Of a stretch of DNA of 64,000 nucleotides, positions 24,348-31,341 are shown in pieces; positions within the stretch are counted from its first letter, which is position 1, and every line of letters begins with the position of its first letter. The notes under the pieces were generated by a model. The model searched no databases, had not been told where the DNA came from, and was given only the letters and a program-made list of their open reading frames with translations. The DNA lies in contig CAKTIM010000007.1 of NCBI GenBank assembly GCA_934565795.1, forward strand, positions 51,077 through 115,076, in the 5' to 3' direction. The DNA comes from an uncultured Oscillospiraceae bacterium (GTDB taxonomy: Bacteria; Bacillota; Clostridia; Oscillospirales; Oscillospiraceae). Made by a program: the position numbers and the translations under genes.

Positions 24348-25337
24348 ATGAAACTTGCATTCTTTGATACCAAAGCCTATGACATGCCCGGATTTGATTC
24401 CTGCGCCAAGGATACCGGCCTGGAGATCAAGTATTTCGAGACCCGCCTCAATGAGGACACCGTGTCCCTCGCCGCCGGATATGACGCCGTGTGCGTCTTC
24501 GTCAACGATGTGGTAAATGCCGCCGTGGTGGAAAAGCTCCACGGCTACGGTGTGAAGCTGCTGGTGCTGCGCTGCGCCGGCTTCAACAACGTGGACATCG
24601 CCGCCTGCCGGGGAAAAATCCGGGTGTTCCGTGTTCCCGCTTACTCCCCCCATGCGGTAGCCGAACATGCCATGGCCCTGCTGCTGACCATCAACCGCCG
24701 GACGCACAAGGCATATATCCGCACCCGCGACTTCAACTTCAGCCTTCAGGGCTTTGTGGGCTTCGACCTGTACGGTAAGACCGTGGGCGTGGTGGGCACC
24801 GGCAAAATCGGCCGGGTGTTCGCCGATATCTGCAAAGGCTTCGGCATGAAGGTGGTGGCCTACGATAAGTACCCCAACCCGGATACCGGCCTGGAATACA
24901 CCACGCTGGATGAGCTGTTCGCCCGGTCCGACATTATCTCCCTCCACTGCCCCCTGACGGAGGAGACCCGGCACATGATCAACGCCGACTCCATCGAAAA
25001 GATGAAAAAGGGCGTGACCATCGTCAACACCTCCCGGGGTGCGCTGATCAACACCGAGGATCTGATCACCGGCATCAAGGAGAAGAAAGTTGGCGCGGCC
25101 TGCCTGGACGTGTACGAGGAGGAGGGCGACCTATTCTATGAGGACTACTCCGGCCATGTGGTACAGGACGACAAGCTGGTGCGGCTGATCGCCATGCCCA
25201 ACGTGATCGTCTCGTCCCACCAGGCATTCCTGACCCAGGAAGCGCTGGACAACATCGCCGCCACCACGGTGGACAATGTGCTGAAATTCTTCCAGGGCAC
25301 GCCCAACACCCAAACCGAGGTCTGCCTGAGCAAATAA
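24348..25337 (+). CDS. ldhA: D-lactate dehydrogenase (D-2-hydroxyacid dehydrogenase family)
   Basis: 329 residues. The N-terminal catalytic half has VLRCAGFNNVDIAA with the substrate-binding Arg context. The NAD domain has KTVGVVGTGKIGRVFADICKGFG and Asp in VVAYDKYPN. Catalytic residues sit in NTSRGALINTEDL (Arg), VGAACLDVYEEEGDLF (Glu region) and VSSHQAFLTQEAL (His). YSPHAVAEHAMALLLTINR is typical of D-LDH. It reduces pyruvate to D-lactate with NADH, regenerating NAD+ in fermentation. ATG 24348 has GAAGGAG. Other D-2-hydroxyacid substrates are possible. Confidence 0.9.
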   Translation: MKLAFFDTKAYDMPGFDSCAKDTGLEIKYFETRLNEDTVSLAAGYDAVCVFVNDVVNAAVVEKLHGYGVKLLVLRCAGFNNVDIAACRGKIRVFRVPAYSPHAVAEHAMALLLTINRRTHKAYIRTRDFNFSLQGFVGFDLYGKTVGVVGTGKIGRVFADICKGFGMKVVAYDKYPNPDTGLEYTTLDELFARSDIISLHCPLTEETRHMINADSIEKMKKGVTIVNTSRGALINTEDLITGIKEKKVGAACLDVYEEEGDLFYEDYSGHVVQDDKLVRLIAMPNVIVSSHQAFLTQEALDNIAATTVDNVLKFFQGTPNTQTEVCLSK

Positions 25338-25348
25338 GCATCCCGCTC

Positions 25349-25379
25349 CCCTGCCGCGTTTGCGGCCGGGGATTTTTTA
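25349..25379 (+). terminator. Terminator of the D-lactate dehydrogenase gene
   Basis: CCCCTGCCGC-GTTT-GCGGCCGGGG followed by ATTTTTTA, 15 bases after the stop. Confidence 0.85.
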
Positions 25380-25624
25380 TGCCATCAAGGGCCGCGCGTC
25401 TGCATGATTTAGCCCTAAGAGTATAGCAAAAAATCCAATCAAAGTAAAGGATTTCCATATTTTGTTCACAGTTACAAATTTGTGCGTACTTGTGCGGAAG
25501 CGTCTCGCGGCATGGCGGCCGTATCCAACGTGCTGCTGGGCTTTCTGGACGGCCCAGCTCCCCACAGCAAGCCCGCCGCATTGTGCGGGTGTAATGGCTT
25601 GCCTGTGTGATTTTAAAAACATGG
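25380..25624. other. Gene-less stretch
   Basis: No frame here has both a ribosome site and a recognisable protein pattern on either strand. The sequence changes from AT-rich (25400-25490) to GC-rich (25500-25590), which might mark an old junction. Confidence 0.4.
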
Positions 25625-25653
25625 TTGCATTTTGGTGATCCGTCTGCTATAAT
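25625..25653 (+). promoter_or_regulatory. Promoter of the YjbR/GyrI-like gene pair
   Basis: TTGCAT (25625-25630), a 17-base spacer and TATAAT (25648-25653) lie 38 bases before the YjbR-like gene. Confidence 0.65.
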
Positions 25654-25690
25654 AGAACAAAATTTCTATTAAAATGAGAGGATACCAAAG

Positions 25691-26059
25691 ATGAACTATC
25701 CATGGATCGATGAATATCTGCTCAGCCTTCCCGGCGTGACCAAGGATGTACAGCCGGATTGGAATTGGATCCGCTACAAGCTGGGGGATAAAATGTTCGC
25801 CGCCATCTGCCTGGACGACGAAAACCGGCCCTATTACATCACCTTCAAGCTGGAGCCGACCGAGGGGGACTTCTGGCGGCAGCAGTATGAGGATTTCCTG
25901 CCCGGCTACTACATGAATAAGCTCCACTGGAATTCCGTCCGGGCAGGCGGTGCCGTGCCGGGGGAGCTGCTGAGAACGCTGCTGGAAAAATCCTATCAGC
26001 TGGTGCTGGGCAGCTTCAGCAAAAAGCGGCAGGCCGTGCTGCTGAAAAAGGAGGGTTGA
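25691..26059 (+). CDS. MmcQ/YjbR-family protein
   Basis: 122 residues with the YjbR pattern: MNYPWIDEYLLSLPGVTKDV, WNWIRYKLGDKMFAAICLDD and TFKLEPTEGDFWRQQYEDFLPGYYMNKLHWNSVR, ending in a helix. The family has a cyclophilin-A-like or MotA-type DNA-binding fold and is usually called a putative DNA-binding protein, but no biochemical role is firm. ATG 25691 follows GAGAGGATACC. It is co-transcribed with the GyrI-like gene three bases downstream. Confidence 0.88.
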   Translation: MNYPWIDEYLLSLPGVTKDVQPDWNWIRYKLGDKMFAAICLDDENRPYYITFKLEPTEGDFWRQQYEDFLPGYYMNKLHWNSVRAGGAVPGELLRTLLEKSYQLVLGSFSKKRQAVLLKKEG

Positions 26060-26062
26060 GCC

Positions 26063-26695
26063 ATGGCCTTTGACTTCAAGAAGGAATACAAGGAATTTTA
26101 TCTGCCCAAGGACAGGCCGGAGATCGTCCGGGTACCACCCATGAATTATATCGCCGTCCGGGGCAAGGGCAATCCCAATGAGCCGGGCGGGGCCTACCAG
26201 CAGGCCATGCAGATTCTGTATTCCCTGGCCTACACTCTGAAAATGAGCTATAAGAGCGACTATAAAATTGCGGGCTTCTTTGAATATGTGGTGCCTCCGC
26301 TGGAGGGCTTCTGGTGGCAGGAGGGCATCGACGGCGTGGACTACCGCCACAAGGAGCGCTTCTGCTGGCTCTCCGTGATCCGGCTGCCGGATTTTGTCAC
26401 AGAAAAGGACTTTCAGTGGGCTGTGGAAACGGCGACCCGAAAGAAGGGCATCGACTGCTCCCAGGCGCAATTTCTGACGATGGACGAGGGGCTGTGCGTG
26501 CAGTGCATGCACCTTGGGGCCTATGACGACGAGCCTGCCACCGTGGCAAAGATGGACGCCTGGCTGGCGGAAAACGGCTACTGCAACGACTTCTCCCCCA
26601 CCCGCCTGCATCACGAAATATACATGAGCGACGCCCGCAAGGTCGCGCCGGAAAAGCTGAAAACCGTGATCCGGCATCCCATCCGAAAGGTCTAA
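26063..26695 (+). CDS. GyrI-like small-molecule-binding protein
   Basis: 210 residues. Seen are MNYIAVRGKGNPNEPGGAYQQAMQILYSLAYTLKMSYK, PPLEGFWWQEG, ERFCWLSVIRLPDFVTEKDF and a second half VQCMHLGAYDDEPATVAKMDAWLAENGY followed by LHHEIYMSDARK. This two-repeat layout matches the GyrI-like family in which a SHS2-type fold binds hydrophobic ligands, without the AraC/MerR DNA-binding part. The ligand is unknown. Its TAA stop forms part of the CTAA duplicated around the 161-bp element inserted immediately downstream. Confidence 0.87.
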   Translation: MAFDFKKEYKEFYLPKDRPEIVRVPPMNYIAVRGKGNPNEPGGAYQQAMQILYSLAYTLKMSYKSDYKIAGFFEYVVPPLEGFWWQEGIDGVDYRHKERFCWLSVIRLPDFVTEKDFQWAVETATRKKGIDCSQAQFLTMDEGLCVQCMHLGAYDDEPATVAKMDAWLAENGYCNDFSPTRLHHEIYMSDARKVAPEKLKTVIRHPIRKV

Positions 26696-26856
26696 GGAAG
26701 CTCTGATTAAATCGGCAAGAGCTGGCAGCGAGGGATTTTGTTCCCAGGCAAAGGATGGAAAATGGAGGAATACTGTATGTATTTCCCATTTTTCATCCTG
26801 CGGCATGGGAGCAAAAGGCCCGCTGTCCAGCCGCAGACGATTTATTCAGAGGTTCC
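26696..26856. mobile_element. 161-bp hairpin MITE-like element, copy 3 (diverged interior)
   Basis: Same 161-bp length and terminal repeats as the copies at 8025 and 8953, flanked by CTAA on both sides (26692-26695 and 26857-26860). The inner arms differ from those copies yet still pair: GGATGGAAAATGG with CCATTTTTCATCC. Base changes on one arm are matched on the other, so the hairpin, not the sequence, has been kept. Confidence 0.85.
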
Positions 26857-26875
26857 CTAAAAAAACACCAGTATC

Positions 26876-26916
26876 ATAAAGCCGCCGCAGCCCATCCGGG
26901 CCGCAGCGGCTTTATT
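26876..26916 (-). terminator. Terminator of the Spo0A-C-like small gene
   Basis: AAAGCCGC...GCGGCTTT with an inner CCC/GGG stem forms a 16-bp hairpin, 12 bases past the stop of the minus-strand gene. Confidence 0.75.
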
Positions 26917-26927
26917 CAATGGCTTCC

Positions 26928-27140
26928 CTATGAGCATGTCAGCCTGTCCACAAGGAATTTCACCAGCTCCTCCGGCGTGGGGCTGCTGGCTTGGGCCGGA
27001 ACCTTGCCCCATTCCTTCGCAGCCTCCGCAGACGCACGCAGGAGCGCCTCCTCTATGGCGCTCTGAATTTGCCCGTATACATGCTCCGGCGTCGTGCCGT
27101 GTTTTCTTGCAATCCTGTTGATAATCTCCCCAAAATCCAT
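26928..27140 (-). CDS. Small protein resembling the Spo0A C-terminal DNA-binding domain
   Basis: 70 residues: MDFGEIINRIARKHGTTPEHVYGQIQSAIEEAL, then an acidic helix and PTPEELVKFLVDRL. The segment IARKHGTTPEHVYGQIQ resembles the helix-turn-helix of the Spo0A effector domain, but the protein is much shorter than a full effector. Small Clostridia proteins of this form are commonly annotated as Spo0A-C-like. DNA binding is plausible, the target unknown. ATG 27140 has AAAGAG. It lies between two 161-bp elements and has its own terminator. Confidence 0.65.
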   Translation of the reverse strand: MDFGEIINRIARKHGTTPEHVYGQIQSAIEEALLRASAEAAKEWGKVPAQASSPTPEELVKFLVDRLTCS

Positions 27141-27245
27141 GGCATCCGGCTCTTTCTAAAGAATCTATATTCATCCTTTAGAACTAAATACCATATCCCA
27201 AATCAAATGTAAAGTGACAATCTTCGACATAATTCGACTCCCCAG

Positions 27246-27406
27246 GGAAGCTCTGATGAAATCGGCAAGAGCTGACAGCGAGAGATTTTTCACCAGATGA
27301 AAGTATCAAAAGTGGAGGAATACTCTTTGTATCTTCCACTTTTGATACTGCGCAGCTGGGGAAAAAGATCCGCTGCTCAGCCGCAGACGATTTATTCAGA
27401 GGTTCC
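27246..27406. mobile_element. 161-bp hairpin MITE-like element, copy 4
   Basis: Identical length and ends to the other copies. Inner arms AGTATCAAAAGTGGA / TCCACTTTTGATACT differ from copy 1 (AGCGGA / CCGCT) by a paired change. Flanks are CCAG on the left and CTAA on the right, so no intact target duplication is present. The right flank CTAA is the same as that of copy 3, suggesting past recombination between the two. Confidence 0.85.
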
Positions 27407-27419
27407 CTAAAAGGAGCAT

Positions 27420-27446
27420 GAAAAAGGAAGGCCGGAACGGCCCTCC
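27420..27446 (-). terminator. Terminator of the small XRE gene
   Basis: On the minus strand GGAGGGCCG-TTC-CGGCCTTCC is followed by TTTTT, 23 bases after the stop. Confidence 0.8.
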
Positions 27447-27468
27447 TGACAGTAAAACGATACACCTT

Positions 27469-27786
27469 TCAGTCTGCGATATATGCCTGTATGGCCCGGA
27501 TGCATCTGCGCTGCTCCTCCGGCGGGAGCTTCTTGATCGCCTGGGCAAGCTCACTGGTAACGCTCTCAATGGAATGCACAGCCACGTCCACCAGCAGCCT
27601 ATCGGCCGATACATCCAGCGCATTGGCAATTGCGACGAACTTATCCAGCTTTACGGTTTTCAGCCCCCGCTCAATGACGCTGATATGCGTCGGACTCAGC
27701 TCCACCAACGCCGCCAAGTCCTCCTGCGTCAGCTTCTTCGCCTCCCTCGCCTCTTTGATCCGCAACCCAACCGCCTTCATATCCAT
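27469..27786 (-). CDS. XRE-family helix-turn-helix regulator
   Basis: 105 residues. The N-terminal HTH (about 5-60) reads GLRIKEAREAKKLTQEDLAALVELSPTHISVIERG, followed by the linker KTVKLDKFVAIANALDVSADRLL and a short helical C-terminus with LPPEEQRRCIRAIQAYIAD. Such small XRE proteins repress mobile elements or local operons. ATG 27786 has GAGGGTG. It is isolated between a 161-bp element and a bidirectional terminator, so its target is unclear. Confidence 0.9.
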   Translation of the reverse strand: MDMKAVGLRIKEAREAKKLTQEDLAALVELSPTHISVIERGLKTVKLDKFVAIANALDVSADRLLVDVAVHSIESVTSELAQAIKKLPPEEQRRCIRAIQAYIAD

Positions 27787-27923
27787 CGCCGCACCCTCTT
27801 CAGAACAAGTTTCTGGATTTATTATATCTGCTATCCACGCCCTATACAGAATCTATAAAACTTTAATTTGTTCTTTAGAACGAATACATAGATAAATTCT
27901 TGCCCACCAGCCAACAGGCAAAA

Positions 27924-27962
27924 CAAAATACCGCGAGGAAATCACACTCGCGGTATTTTTGA
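27924..27962. terminator. Bidirectional terminator hairpin
   Basis: AAATACCGCGAG pairs with CTCGCGGTATTT and ends in TTTTT on the plus strand; the minus-strand side is also T-rich. No gene upstream on the plus strand uses it, so its transcript is unidentified. Confidence 0.6.
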
Positions 27963-28049
27963 TGCGCTGTTCTATGGCAGTCCTGCGGCCCTTCGTTTTG
28001 TTCAGTGCTACCATCTGTGGGCGAATAACGACCGGCTATCGTAAAACAG

Positions 28050-28078
28050 TAGACGTTACTTTCCTGATCTTTTATAAT
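28050..28078 (+). promoter_or_regulatory. Promoter of the LytTR/DUF3021 operon
   Basis: TAGACG (28050-28055), 17 bases and TATAAT (28073-28078) precede the LytTR gene by 25 bases. Confidence 0.5.
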
Positions 28079-28103
28079 ATTGCCATGAAGAGGAGGTGAA
28101 GAA

Positions 28104-28544
28104 GTGAAGATTGAGATCAAAATCGATGAAGACTGCGTTGAGCCAAAAATCGTTATTGTGACGTGCAGCGTAACCGATGAAATCAACGACATCGTGAGAC
28201 GGCTCTCTGGCGAGCAATCAGAGGTGCTTGCGGGCTTTCAAGCAGACCGGGCTGTGGTGCTTGAGCCGGGTCAAATCTATCGGGTCTATGCATCGGGTGG
28301 TAAGGTGTACGCTGAGGCGGAGGGCGGTATGTATCTTTTGCGTCTGCGGCTGTATGAAGCGGAGCAGCGTCTTGCGGGCTATTCCTTCGTGCGCATATCA
28401 AACGGCGAGATCATCAGTCTGAAAAAGGTCAAGGGGTTCGATTTGAGCTTTGTGGGAACGATTCGTGTTTCCCTCTCAAACGGAACGGTTACTTATGTTT
28501 CAAGGCGGTATGTATCCAGAATCAAGCAACGATTGGGAATATGA
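28104..28544 (+). CDS. LytTR-type DNA-binding protein
   Basis: 146 residues. An N-terminal alpha/beta section (MKIEIKIDEDCVEPKIVIVTCSVTDEINDIVRRL) precedes a LytTR domain (about 55-146) with GQIYRVYASGGKVYAEAEGGMYLLRLRLYEAEQRL, FVRISNGEIISLKKVKGFDLSF and a C-terminal VTYVSRRYVSRIKQRLG. Such stand-alone LytTR proteins with a downstream DUF3021 membrane protein form a known regulatory pair in Bacillota, where the membrane partner is thought to restrain the regulator. GTG at 28104 follows AGGAGGTG. AT-richer than the core genes. Confidence 0.88.
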   Translation: MKIEIKIDEDCVEPKIVIVTCSVTDEINDIVRRLSGEQSEVLAGFQADRAVVLEPGQIYRVYASGGKVYAEAEGGMYLLRLRLYEAEQRLAGYSFVRISNGEIISLKKVKGFDLSFVGTIRVSLSNGTVTYVSRRYVSRIKQRLGI

Positions 28545-28554
28545 GGTGATAAAA

Positions 28555-29019
28555 TTGAAAAAAAAGATCATCCAGCGCGGGCTGTTCGGACTGCCCACGG
28601 GAATTGCACTGGGATATGTGATAACGATAATTATTTCCGCCTGCTACGGGGACGGCTTCTTTTATCCCGTGACGCCGGAGCTGATTGATGCGACGGGGAA
28701 TGAATTAAATGCGGTTATTTTGCAGACCGTTCTATGCGCAATTATGGGAGCGGGCTTTGCGGCGGCGTCTGTTATTTGGGAGATCGACACATGGAGCCTT
28801 GCCAGGCAAAGCGGTGTATACTTCCTGATTATCAGCTTCATTATGCTGCCCATTGCCTATGCTGCAAACTGGATGACGCACAGCGTCGCCGGTGTTCTTT
28901 CCTATGCGGGAATCTTCGTGGGAGTTTTCATCGCGGTTTGGCTTTCACAATACCTGCTCTGGAAGCGGAGGATAAAGAAAATGAATACTCTTGTCAATAG
29001 AGAGGAGCAGCAATCATAA
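28555..29019 (+). CDS. DUF3021 membrane protein
   Basis: 154 residues with four membrane helices: GLPTGIALGYVITIIISACY, VILQTVLCAIMGAGFAAASVIW, VYFLIISFIMLPIAYAANW and LSYAGIFVGVFIAVWLSQYLLW. The C-terminus is basic. This is the usual DUF3021 partner of a LytTR regulator. The preferred start is TTG 28555, four to nine bases from GAGGTGAT; GTG 28546 lies inside that site. It follows the LytTR stop by ten bases and ends at a terminator shared with the convergent tRNA-Ser. Confidence 0.8.
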   Translation: MKKKIIQRGLFGLPTGIALGYVITIIISACYGDGFFYPVTPELIDATGNELNAVILQTVLCAIMGAGFAAASVIWEIDTWSLARQSGVYFLIISFIMLPIAYAANWMTHSVAGVLSYAGIFVGVFIAVWLSQYLLWKRRIKKMNTLVNREEQQS

Positions 29020-29024
29020 CGGCA

Positions 29025-29062
29025 AAAAAGCCCTTGGAAACATCACGTTTCCAGGGGCTTTT
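29025..29062. terminator. Bidirectional terminator between DUF3021 gene and tRNA-Ser
   Basis: AAAAGCCC(T/C)TGGAAAC pairs with GTTTCCAGGGGCTTTT; T-runs exist on both strands, fitting convergent transcripts. Confidence 0.85.
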
Positions 29063-29153
29063 GGCGGAGAGTCAGGGATTTGAACCCTGGCGACATTATT
29101 CATGCCCTACGAGATTTCGAGTCACGCCTCTTCGACCACTTGAGTAACTCTCC
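29062..29153 (-). tRNA. tRNA-Ser (CGA anticodon)
   Basis: Acceptor GGAGAGT/ACTCTCC, anticodon loop CTCGAAA (anticodon CGA), long variable arm (TAGGGCATGAATAATGTCGCC region) as in serine tRNAs, T loop TTCAAAT and discriminator G. CCA is encoded at 29062-29064. One T-T mismatch sits in the anticodon stem. Confidence 0.93.
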
Positions 29154-29201
29154 GTGTCTGCTGGCAAAGCAAGGGTATTATATCAGCCTTTGCAGGAAAA
29201 A

Positions 29202-29471
29202 TCAAGGATTTTCCGGCTTCTTTTTCGCAAGCTCGATGACCTCCATAAGCTTTGTTGTAATTTCCCGGTAGTTTTCGCGCTGGTGGGGGCGCAGGCAGTT
29301 GGTGCAGTCCTTGATGCCCTTAGCGTTATAGCGGAAATTGCCGCCGCAGCGGTCGCCCAGGGCGTACAGGGGGCAATAGCAGAACAGGCAGCTGAAAGTT
29401 TCCGGGTTTGCGCCGGGGTGGCAGGGGTAATACTCGCATTCCTTATTCTGAAAAAAATCATAATGGGCCAT
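29202..29471 (-). CDS. Cysteine-rich small domain protein (metal binding)
   Basis: 89 residues with eight conserved-looking cysteines: NKECEYYPCHPG, FSCLFCYCPLYALGDRCGG and KDCTNCLRPHQRENY. This is the 'cysteine-rich small domain' family (PF04071) found in methanogens and Clostridia, probably a zinc or iron-sulfur binding domain, function unknown. ATG 29471 has GAGG seven bases upstream; an ATG at 29477 overlaps that site. It is divergent from the YaiI-like gene. Confidence 0.85.
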   Translation of the reverse strand: MAHYDFFQNKECEYYPCHPGANPETFSCLFCYCPLYALGDRCGGNFRYNAKGIKDCTNCLRPHQRENYREITTKLMEVIELAKKKPENP

Positions 29472-29536
29472 AAACATCCTCTTTTCTTTGCGTTCCTCTT
29501 TCTGATGTGGTATAATCCATCAAAAGGAGCGTCGAT

Positions 29537-29983
29537 ATGCGTGTTTTAATTGACGGAGACGGCTGCCCGGTGGTGGGGATTGCCGCTCAGGTGTGCCAAA
29601 TGAAGCAAATTCCCTGTCTGCTGCTGTGCGATACGGCCCACGAGATGCGCCGCACCGATGTACAGGTGCTCACCTTTGACAAGGGGGCGGACAGTGTGGA
29701 CTACGCGCTGGCAAACCGGGTATGTGCCGGGGACATTGTGGTCACCCAGGATTACGGTGTGGCCTCCATGTGTCTGGCCCGTGGGGCGCGGGTGCTGCAT
29801 CAGGACGGGTGGGAATACACTCCCTGGAACATCGACGCCCTGCTTCTGGAACGGCACGAGGCGCGGAAATTCCGCCGGGGCGGCGGGCGCACCAAGGGGC
29901 CTGGCAAGCGAAGGCCGGAGCAGGACAGAAGCTTCCGGGAGGCGCTGCTAGGGCTGCTGGAAGCCGCTCCAGGGGAAGGCTGA
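29537..29983 (+). CDS. YaiI/YqxD-family protein (DUF188, PIN-like)
   Basis: 148 residues: MRVLIDGDGCPV (acidic metal-site start), DTAHEMR, FDKGADSVDYALANRVCAGDIVVTQDYGVASMCLARGARVLHQDG and a basic C-terminus RKFRRGGGRTKGPGKRRPEQDRSFREAL. The UPF0178/YaiI family has a PIN-nuclease-like fold; its substrate is unknown. ATG 29537 follows AAAGGAGCG. Its last 36 bases overlap the convergent pseudouridine synthase gene. Confidence 0.93.
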   Translation: MRVLIDGDGCPVVGIAAQVCQMKQIPCLLLCDTAHEMRRTDVQVLTFDKGADSVDYALANRVCAGDIVVTQDYGVASMCLARGARVLHQDGWEYTPWNIDALLLERHEARKFRRGGGRTKGPGKRRPEQDRSFREALLGLLEAAPGEG

Positions 29984-30598
29984 GGGCGGATTGTGGAAAA
30001 ATGTCATTGTCTCCCCTGTTTTTGGATGCTGAAAGACGATTTTCTGGGAGAAAAGGGCAATTTCGCAGGGATCATTCAGCGTAGAATACTTTCGCTCCCC
30101 CCACAGAGGGAAGCCCCGGCTGGCAAACTGCACCCGAATCTGGTGGGTTCTGCCGGTGTGCAGCTGAATCTGAACCAGGCTGGAATCATCGTTTCGGCCC
30201 AGGATTTCGTAGCTGAGGCTGGCGGCCTGGATTCCCTTTCCCGGCGCAGCGGCGACGAAGGTCATTTTTCTTGCCTTGTCCCTGCCCAAAAGGTCTTGCA
30301 GCGTATCGGTCTCCCTCTCCGGGATACCGTGCAGGACAGCCCAATAGGTCTTTTGAAAAGTCCCCTCCCGCACCTGGCGGGACAGCTCCGACGCGGCCTG
30401 GGGATTGCGTGCCAGCACCATCAGGCCGCTGACCACTCGATCCAGCCGGTGCACCGTGCGCAGATCTGCGCTGGGGTCGCCCAGCTGGGCGCGCAGCAGC
30501 TCCGGCAGTCCCCCCGGATCATCGGTGGACAGCACTCTGGGCGGCTTGATGCAGACCAGAACATCCTCGTCCTGATAGCAGATTTCAATCAATTCCAT
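29948..30598 (-). CDS. RluA-family pseudouridine synthase
   Basis: 216 residues: VLVCIKPPRVLSTDD, the catalytic VHRLDRVVSGLMVLARN (Asp of HRLD), TYWAVLHG, LQIQLHTGRTHQIRVQFASRGFPLWGERKY. It isomerises uridine to pseudouridine in RNA. No S4 domain is present, as in the shorter RluA members, so the target (rRNA or tRNA) is open. The start is ATG 30598; the ribosome site is weak. It overlaps the 3' end of the YaiI-like gene in convergent orientation, so their transcripts are complementary there. Confidence 0.92.
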   Translation of the reverse strand: MELIEICYQDEDVLVCIKPPRVLSTDDPGGLPELLRAQLGDPSADLRTVHRLDRVVSGLMVLARNPQAASELSRQVREGTFQKTYWAVLHGIPERETDTLQDLLGRDKARKMTFVAAAPGKGIQAASLSYEILGRNDDSSLVQIQLHTGRTHQIRVQFASRGFPLWGERKYSTLNDPCEIALFSQKIVFQHPKTGETMTFFHNPPSAFPWSGFQQP

Positions 30599-30659
30599 CA
30601 CATCCCGGCTCCATTATAACAAATAGAGCGGCCGACTTCAAGAGAGTCTATGGGATAAG

Positions 30660-30693
30660 AAAAAGCCAGGGCACCCGTCAGGATGTCCCGGCT
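30660..30693 (-). terminator. Terminator of the two-helix membrane peptide gene
   Basis: On the minus strand AGCCGGGACA pairs with TGCCCTGGCT and is followed by TTTTTC. Confidence 0.7.
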
Positions 30694-30706
30694 GAAAATG
30701 CGGCAG

Positions 30707-30931
30707 TTACTTTTTATTCTTTTTATCAAACAGCATGGATATTCCCAGCCCGCCCAGCACCAGCAGCATGGCGGAGGCCAGCGGTGTGGAGCTGCGGACG
30801 GCGCTGGCCTTGGACAGATGGGCGCGCCCCGGCGGCGCTGCTCTCCACCCCTGGGCCTCCCCGTGGATTCCGAAAAACGCCGTTATCAAGACCACCGCAG
30901 CACAGATCAGACACAAAACCCTTATTCTCAT
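30707..30931 (-). CDS. Small exported or two-helix membrane protein, unknown
   Basis: 74 residues. An N-terminal hydrophobic segment (VLCLICAAVVLITAFFGIHG) looks like a signal peptide or anchor. A polar middle follows (about 25-48), then a second hydrophobic segment (PLASAMLLVLGGLGISMLF) ending DKKNKK. No LPxTG motif precedes the last helix, so it is not a sortase substrate. ATG 30931 has GGGAGG nine bases upstream, and a good terminator follows. No family recognised; the ribosome site and terminator make it a credible gene. Confidence 0.65.
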   Translation of the reverse strand: MRIRVLCLICAAVVLITAFFGIHGEAQGWRAAPPGRAHLSKASAVRSSTPLASAMLLVLGGLGISMLFDKKNKK

Positions 30932-31195
30932 TTTTCTGAATCCTCCCTTGAATGATTTCGGATTCAGTATACACGCGGCTCTCTCGGAAAAAGGTCTAAC
31001 GGGCACTGCCGTGCCAGGAATCGAACGCCATTCTGCGCCCCGTTACCGCATAATGAGCGCCGCCGGAATGCGAATGCTGACCGTGCCCCCCGAAGGATCG
31101 GGCTGCGGGGGAAAACTTTTGTTAGCCTATGATTTTTTCGGTAAATGCACGATATAATCCGTAAGAATGTTTGAAACAAGGAGGATGGATAGCGA

Positions 31196-31303
31196 ATGTA
31201 CGAAACAGATCGGTTGATCCTGCGCAAAGCAGAATTCCGGGATTGGAAGGCGATGTACCGCAATGTCTGGAGCCACCCGGAGGCCGCCGAATATATGCGA
31301 AAA
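31196..31303 (+). pseudogene. Truncated GNAT acetyltransferase (N-terminal 36 codons)
   Basis: Behind an intact AAGGAGG site, ATG 31196 opens MYETDRLILRKAEFRDWKAM and YRNVWSHPEAAEYM, the standard beginning of a RimJ/RimL-type acetyltransferase. The match stops at about 31303, where the terminator hairpin of the convergent engB gene begins. The acetyl-CoA-binding core is missing, so the gene is a 5' fragment cut off by deletion or rearrangement. Confidence 0.8.
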
Positions 31304-31340
31304 TCCCTTGCCGCGCCATCGGGTGCGGCAAGGGATTCGT
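31300..31340 (-). terminator. Terminator of the tig-clp-lon-engB run
   Basis: AATCCCTTGCCGC pairs with GCGGCAAGGGATT around about ten bases, immediately after the engB stop; TTTT follows on the minus strand. Confidence 0.75.
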
Positions 31341-31341
31341 T

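Noticed and set aside
25377..25622. 81-codon minus-strand frame downstream of ldhA
   Set aside because: No ribosome site, low-complexity mixture and overlap with a terminator and a promoter.
8025..27406. The four 161-bp copies as a CRISPR array
   Set aside because: The copies are far apart or separated by genes, are 161 bp long, and have no regular spacers.
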